Source: Niveispirillum fermenti (lineage in GTDB: Bacteria; Pseudomonadota; Alphaproteobacteria; Azospirillales; Azospirillaceae). Taken from it: a stretch of 64,000 nt of DNA. A program made the position numbers and the translations under genes. The stretch is taken from NCBI RefSeq assembly GCF_048066175.1, contig NZ_JBLTXA010000007.1:200937-264936 (forward strand). Reading direction: 5' to 3'. A model generated the notes under the pieces. It was not told the DNA's origin. It searched no databases and saw only the letters and a program-made list of their open reading frames with translations. Below, one piece after another: positions 32,784 to 40,973 of the stretch (position 1 is its first letter; each line of letters opens with the position of its first letter).

Positions 32784-33749
32784 ATGGGTCATATCGATTT
32801 CAACGGGCAGGTCGCAGTCGTCACCGGCGGTGGAGGCGGGCTGGGCCGTGCCTTCTGCCTGGAACTGGCCCGCCGGGGTGCCGCCGTGGTCGTCAACGAC
32901 CTGGGTGGCAGCACAACGGGCGAAGGATCTTCCGCGACCTTCGCCGACGCCGTGGTGGCAGAGATCCGGGCAGGCGGCGGCAAGGCCGTGGCCAATTACG
33001 ACAGCGTCGCCACCGAAGCCGGCGGGGCCGCCATCATCGACGCCGCCATCGGCCATTTCGGCCGGATCGACATCGTCATCCCCAATGCCGGCAACCAGCG
33101 CAACGCCCGCTTCGGCGAATTGACCGAGGCCGATATCGACGCCGTCCATGATGTCCATGTGAAGGGCGCCTTCTTCGTCACCCAGCCCGCCTATCGCCAT
33201 ATGGTGGAACAGGGATATGGCCGCATCGTGCTGGTCGGTTCACAGTCCGGCATCTTCGGCAATCCCATCCGCGCCAATTACGGATCGGCCAAGACGGCCA
33301 TGATCGGGCTGATGAACGTAATCGCGCAGGAGGCGCCGGCGGGCATCGCGGTGAACTGCCTGTTCCCCAACGCGATCGGCGGGCGCCTGGGCGGCAAGCC
33401 GGGTGACGTGCGGCCCGACGCCGATTTCCTGGCCGCCGCCGGCCAGCGCTCCCGCCACTATATCCAGGGCATGCAGCCGGATTTCGTGGCTTCCATGGCC
33501 TGCTACATGGCTAGCCGGGCCTGCGACAGTTCGCAGAACATGTATTCCGTGCTGGGCGGCAAATACTCCCGCATCTTCGTCGGCCTGACGGAGGGCTGGT
33601 ATCACCCCGGCACCGTGGCCCCCACCGTGGAGGAGGTGGCCGCACATCTGGCGCAGATCGATGATCGCAGCCACTATGCCGTTCCGCGCAGCGGGCTGGA
33701 GGAAATGGACACGGTGATCGAGGCACAGCGCCGCCTGAGCCCGGCGTGA
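32784..33749 (+). CDS. HSD17B4-type short-chain dehydrogenase
   Basis: 321 residues from ATG 32784 (MGHIDFNGQVAVVTGGGG). The sequence VTGGGGGLGRAFCLELARRG followed by VVVNDLGGSTTGEG, KAVANYDSV and ANYGSAKTAMIGL matches the dehydrogenase domain of peroxisomal multifunctional enzyme 2, which oxidises (3R)-hydroxyacyl-CoA esters including steroid side chains. It stands alone, without the hydratase and sterol-carrier domains. The TesB gene overlaps its stop by 4 bases (GTGA at 33746). Role in oxidising a bulky beta-hydroxyacyl-CoA is inference from family and context. Confidence 0.85.
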   Translation: MGHIDFNGQVAVVTGGGGGLGRAFCLELARRGAAVVVNDLGGSTTGEGSSATFADAVVAEIRAGGGKAVANYDSVATEAGGAAIIDAAIGHFGRIDIVIPNAGNQRNARFGELTEADIDAVHDVHVKGAFFVTQPAYRHMVEQGYGRIVLVGSQSGIFGNPIRANYGSAKTAMIGLMNVIAQEAPAGIAVNCLFPNAIGGRLGGKPGDVRPDADFLAAAGQRSRHYIQGMQPDFVASMACYMASRACDSSQNMYSVLGGKYSRIFVGLTEGWYHPGTVAPTVEEVAAHLAQIDDRSHYAVPRSGLEEMDTVIEAQRRLSPA

Positions 33750-34612
33750 CCCGGCCGGCACCCATAAGCGCGGCCCGGCTGCTGGACCTGCAACAGGCCG
33801 GTGCCGACCTGTTCCGCAGCCGGCACGCCCAGGCCAATCCGGCGGGCGCGCTGTTCGGCGGACAGGTGCTGGCCCAGGGGCTGACAGCCGCCGCCCGCAC
33901 AGCGCCGGCATGGATGCCCCATTCCCTGCACGGCTATTTCCTGCGGGCGGGCGATGCGGGCCGCCCCATCGACTATGCCGTGGAAAGGCTGCGCGACGGG
34001 CGGCGTTTCGCGGCACGGGCCGTCCGGGCCAGCCAGGACGGCCGGATCATTTTCCATCTGCATTGTTCCTTCCACGACCCCGAAGAGGGCGAAGCCCACC
34101 AGCAGCCCCCGCCCGCCGGCCTGCCGGCCCCGGAGACGCTGGTTTCACTCGACGCCTATGTCGCCGCGCATGCCCATCGGCTGCCGCCGGAAACCGTGGC
34201 CAGTTATACGGCACCCTTCCCGCTCGAACTGCGGCTGGTGGCGCCGGAAACCTATTTCTTCGCACCGTCCGGTGACAGGTCCCGGGCCTTCTGGGTGCGC
34301 ATGCCCAGCGCCGCCGGCAGCGATGACCGTGACCAGGCCGCATTGCTGGCCTTCCTGGCCGATTACTGGCTGGCCGGCATCGCCGTGGGGCCGGGGCGCC
34401 TGTCCACCAATCGCCAGGAACTGACCATCAACAGTCTGGACCATGCGATGTGGTTTCATCGGCCGGCACGGGCGGACGAGTGGCTGCTCTATCACTGCGA
34501 TACGCCGTCCGGCGGCGACGGCCGCGGACTGGCACGCGGGCTGCTTTACGACCGGCAGGGCCGGCTGGTGGCCAGCACCAGCCAGGAAGCGCTTTTCCGG
34601 TCCATGACCTGA
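33746..34612 (+). CDS. Acyl-CoA thioesterase II (TesB-like)
   Basis: 288 residues starting at GTG 33746 and overlapping the SDR stop. Two hot-dog repeats are present; NPAGALFGGQVLAQGL begins the first, and SLDHAMWFHRPARADEWLLY and GRLVASTSQEALFR carry the expected Asp and Gln of the TesB active site. It would release free acids from CoA esters and so protect the CoA pool while bulky intermediates build up. It is in one operon with the SDR before it and the MDR reductase after it. Confidence 0.9.
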   Translation: MTRPAPISAARLLDLQQAGADLFRSRHAQANPAGALFGGQVLAQGLTAAARTAPAWMPHSLHGYFLRAGDAGRPIDYAVERLRDGRRFAARAVRASQDGRIIFHLHCSFHDPEEGEAHQQPPPAGLPAPETLVSLDAYVAAHAHRLPPETVASYTAPFPLELRLVAPETYFFAPSGDRSRAFWVRMPSAAGSDDRDQAALLAFLADYWLAGIAVGPGRLSTNRQELTINSLDHAMWFHRPARADEWLLYHCDTPSGGDGRGLARGLLYDRQGRLVASTSQEALFRSMT

Positions 34613-34625
34613 ACGGGGGAAAACC

Positions 34626-35612
34626 ATGCGCGCCATCCGTTACCATGCCCATGGCGGGCCGGACCGGCTTCGGCTGGAAGAAGCGCCCGCCCCCTGTCCG
34701 GGCGCGGACGAGGTGCTGGTGCGGCAGGCCTTCAGTTCGGTCAATCCCGCCGACTGGAAGTTCAGGGCCGGCTGGTTCCGTGAATGGGTGCCACAGGCCT
34801 TCCCGTTCACGCCCGGCGCCGATATTGCCGGCACGGTGGTGGCGGCCGGGCCGCTGGCGGCGGGTTTCACATCCGGCATGCATGTTGCGGGCATGGTTCC
34901 CGTGCAACAGGGCGGGGCCTGGGCGGAACTGGTCGCGGTCAAGGCCCACGCCCTGGCCCCCCTGCCCGATGCCATATCCCCGATGGACGCGGCCGGCCTG
35001 CCCCTGGCCGGTCTGACGGCATGGACCGCCCTGTTCGACCTGGGGGCCTTGCAGGCCGGACAGGCGGTGCTTATCCACGCCGCCGCCGGTGGGGTGGGCA
35101 GCCTGGCCGTACAACTGGCAAAGATCGCCGGCGCGCAGGTGATCGCCACCTGTTCGGCCACCAACCGGGACCGGGTGGCGGGCCTGGGCGCGGATCGGGT
35201 GATCGATTACCGGGCCAGTGACTTTGCCGACGGGCTGCGGGATGTCGACCTTGTGCTGGACGGGGTCGGTGGCGCCGTCCGGCACCGGTCGTTCCCGGTG
35301 CTCCGGCCCGGCGGCATGCTGGTCACGCTGGACCCCACCCCGCCGGAACCGGATGCCGCCACCCGCCACGGGGTTCGGATGACCACCGCCGCCGTCGCAC
35401 CCGATGGCGCGCGCCTGGCACATCTGGCGCATCTGATGGCGGCCGGGCGGCTGCGGGTTCCCGTCGACCGCGTCTTCGCGCTGGAGGAAGCAGCCGCCGC
35501 GCACATGCTGAGCGAGACGGGGCATGCCCGGGGCAAGATCCTGGTCCGGATGGATAGGGACAAGGATGGGCGGGAGGGTGAACGACGGGGGGCCGGCTTG
35601 CGTCCTGCCTGA
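34626..35612 (+). CDS. NADPH:quinone reductase-like MDR protein
   Basis: 328 residues of zinc-free medium-chain reductase type. SSVNPADWKFRAGWF and FTPGADIAGTVVAAG form the GroES-like part, and LIHAAAGGVGSLAVQLAK is the NADP-binding Rossmann motif, with GADRVIDY following. It likely reduces an enone or enoyl-CoA double bond. It is the third gene of the SDR/TesB operon (13-base gap) and complements the first MDR reductase at 2059-2988. Confidence 0.88.
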   Translation: MRAIRYHAHGGPDRLRLEEAPAPCPGADEVLVRQAFSSVNPADWKFRAGWFREWVPQAFPFTPGADIAGTVVAAGPLAAGFTSGMHVAGMVPVQQGGAWAELVAVKAHALAPLPDAISPMDAAGLPLAGLTAWTALFDLGALQAGQAVLIHAAAGGVGSLAVQLAKIAGAQVIATCSATNRDRVAGLGADRVIDYRASDFADGLRDVDLVLDGVGGAVRHRSFPVLRPGGMLVTLDPTPPEPDAATRHGVRMTTAAVAPDGARLAHLAHLMAAGRLRVPVDRVFALEEAAAAHMLSETGHARGKILVRMDRDKDGREGERRGAGLRPA

Positions 35613-35657
35613 CCATTCCAGAGCGGACCATCCACCAGCATCCATGGGAGGTGCAGC

Positions 35658-36203
35658 ATGACGAACGACAGCACCCGTTCCACCGACAGGACCTTCGTCA
35701 CCGACCCGCTGGAGCGCGGCAGGCATTATTTCCGCGACGCCATACCCGGCATCGACACGGGCTATTTCGGACCGATGTGGCACGCGCTGGCCATCGCGCA
35801 GATCGTCTGGCGGGATATCGATGATATCGCCGCCGGATACGGGGTCAGCGGGTCGGACATCTTCGTGCTGGCGGCGCTGCTGATCGAGGAGGACCGGTCG
35901 CCCAGGCCCACGGACCTCGCCCGCATGCTGTTCGTGACGGCGGCCGCCATTTCCGTCCGCGTGGCGAAACTGTCCAAATCGGGGCTGGTGGAGCGGGTGC
36001 CGGCACCGGACGACCACCGGACGGTGCATCTGCGGGTGACCGGGAAAGGCCGGGAACTGACATTGTCCGCCATGGAGCGCATCGCCCGCACCTGCTCCTT
36101 CGCCCGCGCCTGTCGCGACCTGACGGCGACGGACAGTACCGATCTTGAAACCCTGCTGCGGACCGTGCATGTCGCGATGGAACGGGACTTCCTCACGGCC
36201 TGA
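35658..36203 (+). CDS. MarR-family transcriptional regulator
   Basis: 181 residues from ATG 35658, preceded by GGGAGG. The winged helix covers about residues 55-135 (PRPTDLARMLFVTAAAISVRVAKL, then the wing with DDHRTVHLRVTGKGREL). It lies 45 bases after the MDR gene and could control the operon before it or the PF10118 gene after it. A ligand-responsive repressor role is normal for the family. Confidence 0.87.
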   Translation: MTNDSTRSTDRTFVTDPLERGRHYFRDAIPGIDTGYFGPMWHALAIAQIVWRDIDDIAAGYGVSGSDIFVLAALLIEEDRSPRPTDLARMLFVTAAAISVRVAKLSKSGLVERVPAPDDHRTVHLRVTGKGRELTLSAMERIARTCSFARACRDLTATDSTDLETLLRTVHVAMERDFLTA

Positions 36204-36299
36204 GCAACAGAACTACTTAAATGCTTAAGCTGTTGCGAATTGGCAGACCGCAAGCCGGCGGTATCCTTATCCCCAAGCAATATGAACAGGGAGGGTGGC

Positions 36300-37160
36300 A
36301 TGTCCATGCCGGTACGGTTTCCCAGGATCGACTTTTCCGACATCAAGCCACACTGGGCACCCAACATCGCCTTTTGCCAGGACCGCAACGCAACGTCGAT
36401 CATCCCGACGCCGGTGGAGCCCTGGCTGATCAAGCTGTTGCAGGAGGTCAAGCCATTGCTGCCGGCCGATGACGAGGCCCTGCACGCCGACATCCAGGCC
36501 TTCATCGGCCAGGAATCCCAGCATTTCCGGCAGCACCGGCAGTTCAACAAGGTGCTGATCGATGCCGGCTATCCGCGTCTTGCAGAATTCGAAGCGGAAC
36601 TGGCGGCCGATCTGGAGCGCTTTACCCGGACCCGGTCACTGAAATTCCGCCTCGCCTATGCCGACGGGTTCGAATCCCTGGGGGCCGTTGCCGGTGGCCT
36701 GTGGTTCGACCATTCCGAGGAGATGATCGGCGGCCTGGACAACGCCGCCATCCGCCTTTGGAAATGGCATATGGCGGAGGAATTCGAACATCGCGAAGTC
36801 TGCTTCCAGGTGTTCAGGAAGGCCTTCGCGCGCGGCCTGTGGGGCCGCATCGTGAACGGCTATTTCTACCGCATCTACGGTTTCGTCTATGCCATGTGGC
36901 ATCTGCGGCGGTTTTCCGCCAAGGCGTCCGCCTATATGCTGGAGATCGATCGCGCCGGCATGAATCCGGCCGAGCAGGCCAGGCTGGAACAGGACATCAA
37001 GGCGTTCCGGAAATTCAACCGCCGCGTCTTCCTGAAACCGCTGCTGGCCAATTTCCTGCCCTGGTACGATCCCGGGCGCAAGCCCGTGCCCAAGGGCCTG
37101 TTCGAGTATCTGGCCAGGTTCGACAAGGGCGGTGAATGGACCGCCCGCCGGGCCGGCTGA
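36300..37160 (+). CDS. Predicted metal-dependent hydrolase (PF10118 family)
   Basis: 286 residues from ATG 36300, preceded by GGGAGGG. The helical family PF10118/COG3687 is recognised from FIGQESQHFRQHRQFNKVL near residue 69 and MAEEFEHREVCFQVF near residue 156, which together supply Glu and His residues like a di-iron or other metal centre. The family has no established reaction; oxygenase chemistry is as plausible as hydrolysis. It is the last gene of the catabolic island on this strand and converges on tetR. Confidence 0.78.
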   Translation: MSMPVRFPRIDFSDIKPHWAPNIAFCQDRNATSIIPTPVEPWLIKLLQEVKPLLPADDEALHADIQAFIGQESQHFRQHRQFNKVLIDAGYPRLAEFEAELAADLERFTRTRSLKFRLAYADGFESLGAVAGGLWFDHSEEMIGGLDNAAIRLWKWHMAEEFEHREVCFQVFRKAFARGLWGRIVNGYFYRIYGFVYAMWHLRRFSAKASAYMLEIDRAGMNPAEQARLEQDIKAFRKFNRRVFLKPLLANFLPWYDPGRKPVPKGLFEYLARFDKGGEWTARRAG

Positions 37161-37194
37161 CCGCCCCGCAACAAGACAAGGGCCCGGCAAGCCG

Positions 37195-37842
37195 TCAGGC
37201 GGCGCTGTCGGCCGGCGGGGTGATACCGGTCAATATCTTGTAATAAAGCGGCATCGAAGCCATCCGCTCGGCCCGGGTTTCCTTGATGGCCAGGGCGTAA
37301 TAGCCCACCTGGTGGAAATAGAGCACCCGCGCCCGGACGGCGCATTCGGCCTCCTCATAGCCCAGGTTGCGGAAGATGTCGCCCAGCAGGGCAATCCGTT
37401 CCTCATCCACCCGGCGCAACAGGGTCGCGGCGGTCTTGGAATGGCGGGCCCAGTCACGCACGGCATTGTCGAAGCTGGGGGAGAAATCCTTCTCCTCCAC
37501 CCAGGTGCGGATCAGCGCCTTGAACTGCGCATCGCCATTGCCGCGATTGCTTTCCACCGCCGTCCTGATCGCGGTGGTGTTCGTGTCGCGCCAATAGGTC
37601 AGCAGCGCCTGAAGCAGTTCGCCACGGCTTTTGAAATGCCAGTAGAAGCTGCCGCGGGTGACCCCGATCTCCTTGGCCAGGCGGTCGACCTTCACGGAAT
37701 CGATCCCCCGCGCCACCAATGTCTTCTTGGCGGCCAGCACCCAATCCTCGCGCCCCAGTCGCGGCCCGGTCGGGGCCTTGCGCGGCCGCTTCTTCAGCGA
37801 CGCATCGGTCGGGTCCGTTTCGGGAAGGTCACTCGACATCAT
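37195..37842 (-). CDS. TetR-family transcriptional regulator
   Basis: 215 residues from ATG 37842; a TTG three bases earlier and an ATG three bases later are alternatives. The N-terminal HTH (about residues 28-75) reads KVDRLAKEIGVTRGSFYWHFKSRGELLQAL, a textbook TetR recognition helix. It is divergent from folD across 625 bases. A dyad directly upstream of its own start matches dyads before folD and soxB, so it is the likely repressor of the one-carbon module. Confidence 0.9.
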   Translation of the reverse strand: MMSSDLPETDPTDASLKKRPRKAPTGPRLGREDWVLAAKKTLVARGIDSVKVDRLAKEIGVTRGSFYWHFKSRGELLQALLTYWRDTNTTAIRTAVESNRGNGDAQFKALIRTWVEEKDFSPSFDNAVRDWARHSKTAATLLRRVDEERIALLGDIFRNLGYEEAECAVRARVLYFHQVGYYALAIKETRAERMASMPLYYKILTGITPPADSAA

Positions 37843-37895
37843 CAAGTCCGGGATCAGTGGGCACCAGCCGGCCCGCCGGTCAGGCCGGCCGACCC

Positions 37896-37914
37896 GTCAG
37901 TACATACCTGTATA
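37896..37914. promoter_or_regulatory. Candidate TetR operator upstream of tetR
   Basis: The sequence GTCAGTACATACCTGTATA, 54 bases before the tetR ATG, shares the pattern CA-R-TACA-n3-CTGTA with the elements before folD and soxB. Confidence 0.5.
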
Positions 37915-38060
37915 CCGCGCCGGGTTCAACGGGAACAGCGGGCTGGCGGAGGCGATCACCGGGATCGGGGTCGGCCATGTCATACCCTCCATCGCACGTT
38001 CGGGCACATTTCGTACGCCCCGCCGGGGGCCCGCCAGCCGGCAGACCGACAATCATAATC

Positions 38061-38076
38061 AAGACAGTACTGTCTT
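38061..38076. promoter_or_regulatory. Perfect 16-bp palindrome in the tetR-folD gap
   Basis: AAGACAGTACTGTCTT is a perfect no-spacer palindrome. It shares the ACAGTA word with the other candidate TetR sites but not their 7-base spacing, so it may belong to a different protein. Confidence 0.45.
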
Positions 38077-38342
38077 TTTTGGAGGGCGACTGGCTGCACC
38101 AGCCATGCCCCGCCAGTGCCGGCTGCCTTGGCCGGCATGCAAACCCACACCTGGCACCGTCGCTGGCCACAGCAGGGCCGGATTCTAAAATTTCTATTGT
38201 TTATCAGAATATTATCCGACAAAGCCGATTGTCGGCTCGCGCTCAGGATTCACAATGGCGCGCCAGGGGCATAGCACCGCCCTCCCCTGCACGCGGTCGG
38301 CACGCCCGCCTTGTCTCCACAGGCCGCTGTTTCCGAATTGAC

Positions 38343-38361
38343 GTACAATACATCACTGTAC
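38343..38361. promoter_or_regulatory. Candidate TetR operator upstream of folD
   Basis: GTACAATACATCACTGTAC begins and ends in GTAC and matches the CA-R-TACA-n3-CTGTA pattern. It lies 107 bases before the folD ATG, followed by the AT-rich ACTATAAAG. Confidence 0.55.
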
Positions 38362-38467
38362 TATAAAGCCATCATAACACGCCTGATCCAAAATACCCGC
38401 CGGTCCCGGCGGGCGTTGCAGGTGCGACATGCCGGGCGCCGGCGCCCTCCTTGTGAAAGGTTGTTCC

Positions 38468-39367
38468 ATGGTCAAGGTCATCGACGGCCGGCGCCTCGCC
38501 GAAGGGCTGCGCCCGAACCTGCTGAGGCGCGGGCAGGCGGTTGCCGAACGGCGTGGCGCGCCACCGGGCCTTGCCGTCATCCTTGTCGGCAACGACCCGG
38601 CATCCGCCGTCTATGTCCGCAACAAGATCCGCGCCTGCGAAGCGGTGGGCATCCGGTCGGCCTGCCTGCGCTTTCCGGAAAGCATCGGCAATGCCGACCT
38701 GCTGGAAACCATCGCCAATCTCAATGCCGATCCGGGGATCGACGGTATCCTGGTCCAGCTTCCCCTGCCCGCGCATATCCGGCTTGATCAGGTGCTGGAA
38801 GCCATTTCGGTCCAGAAGGATGTGGACGGCTTCCATCTCTATAATGTCGGCGGACTGGTGACGGGAAACACGATCTTTTCCCCCTGCACGCCCTATGGTG
38901 TGGTCAAGCTGCTGGAAAGCGAAAACATCCCCATCGAAGGACAGAATGTCGTGGTCGTGGGGGCCAGCAACATTGTCGGCAAGCCCATGGCCCTGATGCT
39001 GATGGCGCGTGGTGCCACGGTGGCGATCTGCCATGCCAAGACGCGCGACCTGGCCCAGTTCACCATCCTGGCGGACATATTGGTGGTGGCGGCCGGCGTG
39101 CCCAACCTGATCATTGGGCAGATGGTGAAGACCGGTGCCGTCGTCATCGATGTCGGCATCAACCGGCTGGCCGACGGCTGCATCACCGGCGATGTCGATT
39201 TCAACGGGGTCTCGGCCAAGGCGTCGCGCATCACCCCCGTGCCGGGCGGTGTCGGCCCGATGACGGTGACGATGCTGCTTGAAAACACCATTGCATCGGC
39301 AGAGCGCGCCTTGGCCCATCAGCAATCGCATGCTGCACCCGATATACCACAATTCCAGCGGGCTTGA
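38468..39367 (+). CDS. folD: Bifunctional methylenetetrahydrofolate dehydrogenase/cyclohydrolase
   Basis: 299 residues from ATG 38468 (MVKVIDGRRLAEGLRPN). FolD motifs are all present: AVILVGNDPASAVYVRNK (with the catalytic Lys region), DGILVQLPLP, QKDVDGFHLYNVGGL, the Rossmann segment VVVVGASNIVGKPMALMLM and the C-terminal TPVPGGVGPMTVTML. It oxidises 5,10-methylene-THF to methenyl-THF and hydrolyses it to 10-formyl-THF. Before a sarcosine oxidase operon ending in purU it converts the methylene-THF made by demethylation to the purU substrate. It lies 62 bases before soxB with a candidate operator in the gap. Confidence 0.95.
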   Translation: MVKVIDGRRLAEGLRPNLLRRGQAVAERRGAPPGLAVILVGNDPASAVYVRNKIRACEAVGIRSACLRFPESIGNADLLETIANLNADPGIDGILVQLPLPAHIRLDQVLEAISVQKDVDGFHLYNVGGLVTGNTIFSPCTPYGVVKLLESENIPIEGQNVVVVGASNIVGKPMALMLMARGATVAICHAKTRDLAQFTILADILVVAAGVPNLIIGQMVKTGAVVIDVGINRLADGCITGDVDFNGVSAKASRITPVPGGVGPMTVTMLLENTIASAERALAHQQSHAAPDIPQFQRA

Positions 39368-39387
39368 TCGTCAGCCTTTATTGAACG

Positions 39388-39406
39388 ATACAGTACAGCG
39401 CTGTAT
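39388..39406. promoter_or_regulatory. Candidate TetR operator upstream of soxB
   Basis: ATACAG (39388-39393), 7 bases, CTGTAT (39401-39406): a dyad with an inner perfect CAGCGCTG. It lies between folD and soxB, 24 bases before the soxB start, and is the best match to the pattern shared with the tetR and folD upstream sites. Confidence 0.6.
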
Positions 39407-39429
39407 AATAAGGGTCGGAGGACCTGAGC

Positions 39430-40677
39430 TTGACCAGAAGATATTCCGCACTCTCGCTGCTGCGTGAAGGATTGAACGGCCAGCGCGGCTGGCAGCCGGC
39501 CTGGCGGGATGCCACGCCCAAGCCGCGCTATGACGCGATCGTCATCGGCGGGGGCGGGCATGGTCTCGCGACCGCCTACTATCTTGCCAAGAATCACGGC
39601 ATCACCAATGTCGCCCTGCTGGAGCGGGGCTGGATCGGCGGGGGCAATACCGGCCGCAACACGACCATCATCCGGTCCAACTATTTCTATCCGCAGACCG
39701 CCACATTCTTTGAATTTTCGCTGAAGCTCTATGAGGGCCTGTCGCGGGACCTGAACTACAATATCATGTTCTCCCAGCGGGGCATGTGGATGCTGGGCCA
39801 TGACCGGCATGGGATGGAGATGCTGCGCCGCTCCGCCAATGCCATGCGGCTGAATGGAATCGATGCGGAACTGCATGATGCCGCTTCGGTCCGGTCCAAC
39901 ATCCCAGGGCTGAATGAAAACCCGCACTTTCCCATCCTGGGCGGCCTGAACCAGCCGCGCGGCGGGTCAGCCCGGCATGATGCGGTGGCCTGGGGCTATG
40001 CCCGTGCCGCCTCCGCCCTGGGTGTCGACATCATCCAGAATTGCGACGTACAGGGCTTCCTGATCGAGAACGGCCAGGTGCGCGGGGTGGAAACCAGCCG
40101 CGGCACGATGCTGAGCGACACGGTCGGCATGGCGGTGGCGGGCCATTCCAGCGTGGTGGCGGCCAAGGCCGGCGTGCGGCTGCCGATCAGTTCCTATGCG
40201 CTGCAAGCCTTCGTTTCCGAACCGGTCAAACCCTGCCTTGACACGGTGATCCTGTCTCCGGCGACGGGTACCTATCTCAGCCAGTCCGACAAGGGCGAAC
40301 TGGTCATCGGCGCGGGACTGGACCTTTATCTGTCCTATGCCCAGCGCGGCAACCTGCCCTGGATGGAACGGGCCGCGGCCGGCGTGGTCGAACTGTTCCC
40401 GGCCTTCTCCCGCATGCGCTTCCTGCGCCAGTGGGCCGGCATCGTCGATGTCGTCCATGACAGCACACCCATCATCGGCGCCACCGGCCTGGACGGCTTC
40501 TATGTCAATTGCGGCTGGGGCACGGGCGGGTTCAAGGCGATCCCGGCCGGCGGCTGGTGCCTGGCGCATGTCATGGCGACGGGCACACCACACCCGCTGG
40601 CCACCGCCTTCGGCCTGGACCGTTTCAAGACCGGTGCGCTGATCGACGAGGCCGCGGCCTCCGGCATCGCGCATTAG
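39430..40677 (+). CDS. soxB: Sarcosine oxidase beta subunit
   Basis: 415 residues, the usual size. The start is TTG at 39430 with GGAGGA at 39417-39422. The FAD dinucleotide fold is AIVIGGGGHGLATAYYLA (residues 36-53), NTGRNTTIIRSNYF follows, and GSARHDAVAWGYARAA carries the histidine (about residue 183) used for covalent FMN in heterotetrameric sarcosine oxidases. The C-terminal GWGTGGFKAIPAGG closes the flavin site. It oxidatively demethylates sarcosine (or a related N-methyl amino acid) in the alpha-beta-gamma-delta complex. First gene of the sox operon. Confidence 0.95.
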   Translation: MTRRYSALSLLREGLNGQRGWQPAWRDATPKPRYDAIVIGGGGHGLATAYYLAKNHGITNVALLERGWIGGGNTGRNTTIIRSNYFYPQTATFFEFSLKLYEGLSRDLNYNIMFSQRGMWMLGHDRHGMEMLRRSANAMRLNGIDAELHDAASVRSNIPGLNENPHFPILGGLNQPRGGSARHDAVAWGYARAASALGVDIIQNCDVQGFLIENGQVRGVETSRGTMLSDTVGMAVAGHSSVVAAKAGVRLPISSYALQAFVSEPVKPCLDTVILSPATGTYLSQSDKGELVIGAGLDLYLSYAQRGNLPWMERAAAGVVELFPAFSRMRFLRQWAGIVDVVHDSTPIIGATGLDGFYVNCGWGTGGFKAIPAGGWCLAHVMATGTPHPLATAFGLDRFKTGALIDEAAASGIAH

Positions 40678-40688
40678 GGGGGATCAAC

Positions 40689-40973
40689 ATGCTTCTCATC
40701 ACCTGTCCATATTGCGGTCCCCGTGCGGAAACGGAGTTCCGCTGCGGCGGCGAAGGGCACATCACCCGGCCGGGACCGCATGACGCCGTCACCGACGAGG
40801 CCTGGGCCGACTACCTGTTCTATCGCACCAACCCCAAGGGCGAACACCGGGAACGGTGGCTGCACAGCGCAGGCTGCGGGCGCTGGTTCAACCTGGCCCG
40901 CGACACGGTCACACATCGCATCACCGCCGTCTATCCGATGGGCGAAGCGTTGCCGGAAGGAACTGCGGCATGA
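40689..40973 (+). CDS. soxD: Sarcosine oxidase delta subunit
   Basis: 94 residues from ATG 40689. The start MLLITCPYCGPRAETEF provides Cys6 and Cys9, and HSAGCGRWFN near residue 60 supplies the later His/Cys zinc ligands of SoxD. DEAWADYLFYRTNPKGEHRE is also characteristic. It is a small structural subunit of the complex. The stop overlaps the soxA ATG (ATGA at 40970). Confidence 0.95.
   Translation: MLLITCPYCGPRAETEFRCGGEGHITRPGPHDAVTDEAWADYLFYRTNPKGEHRERWLHSAGCGRWFNLARDTVTHRITAVYPMGEALPEGTAA

Larger units (their letters stand above)
37846..38467. other. Long intergenic region between tetR and folD
   Basis: No supported gene is seen in these 622 bases. Codon use of the short open frames is unlike neighbours. 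The stretch holds three dyad elements (37896, 38061, 38343), and 38180-38220 is strikingly AT-rich compared with the surrounding DNA. It probably carries the promoters of tetR and folD and possibly an untranslated leader or small RNA, for which I see no direct proof. Confidence 0.5.

Noticed and set aside
1..37160. Classical sterol-degradation cluster
   Set aside because: Side-chain-type enzymes are present, but no ketosteroid dehydrogenase, ring-A/B hydroxylase or extradiol dioxygenase was found, so a named steroid pathway is not supported.
37980..38427. Short open frames in the tetR-folD gap as small genes
   Set aside because: Composition is erratic, there is no ribosome site, and they overlap the dyads and AT-rich promoter-like DNA.
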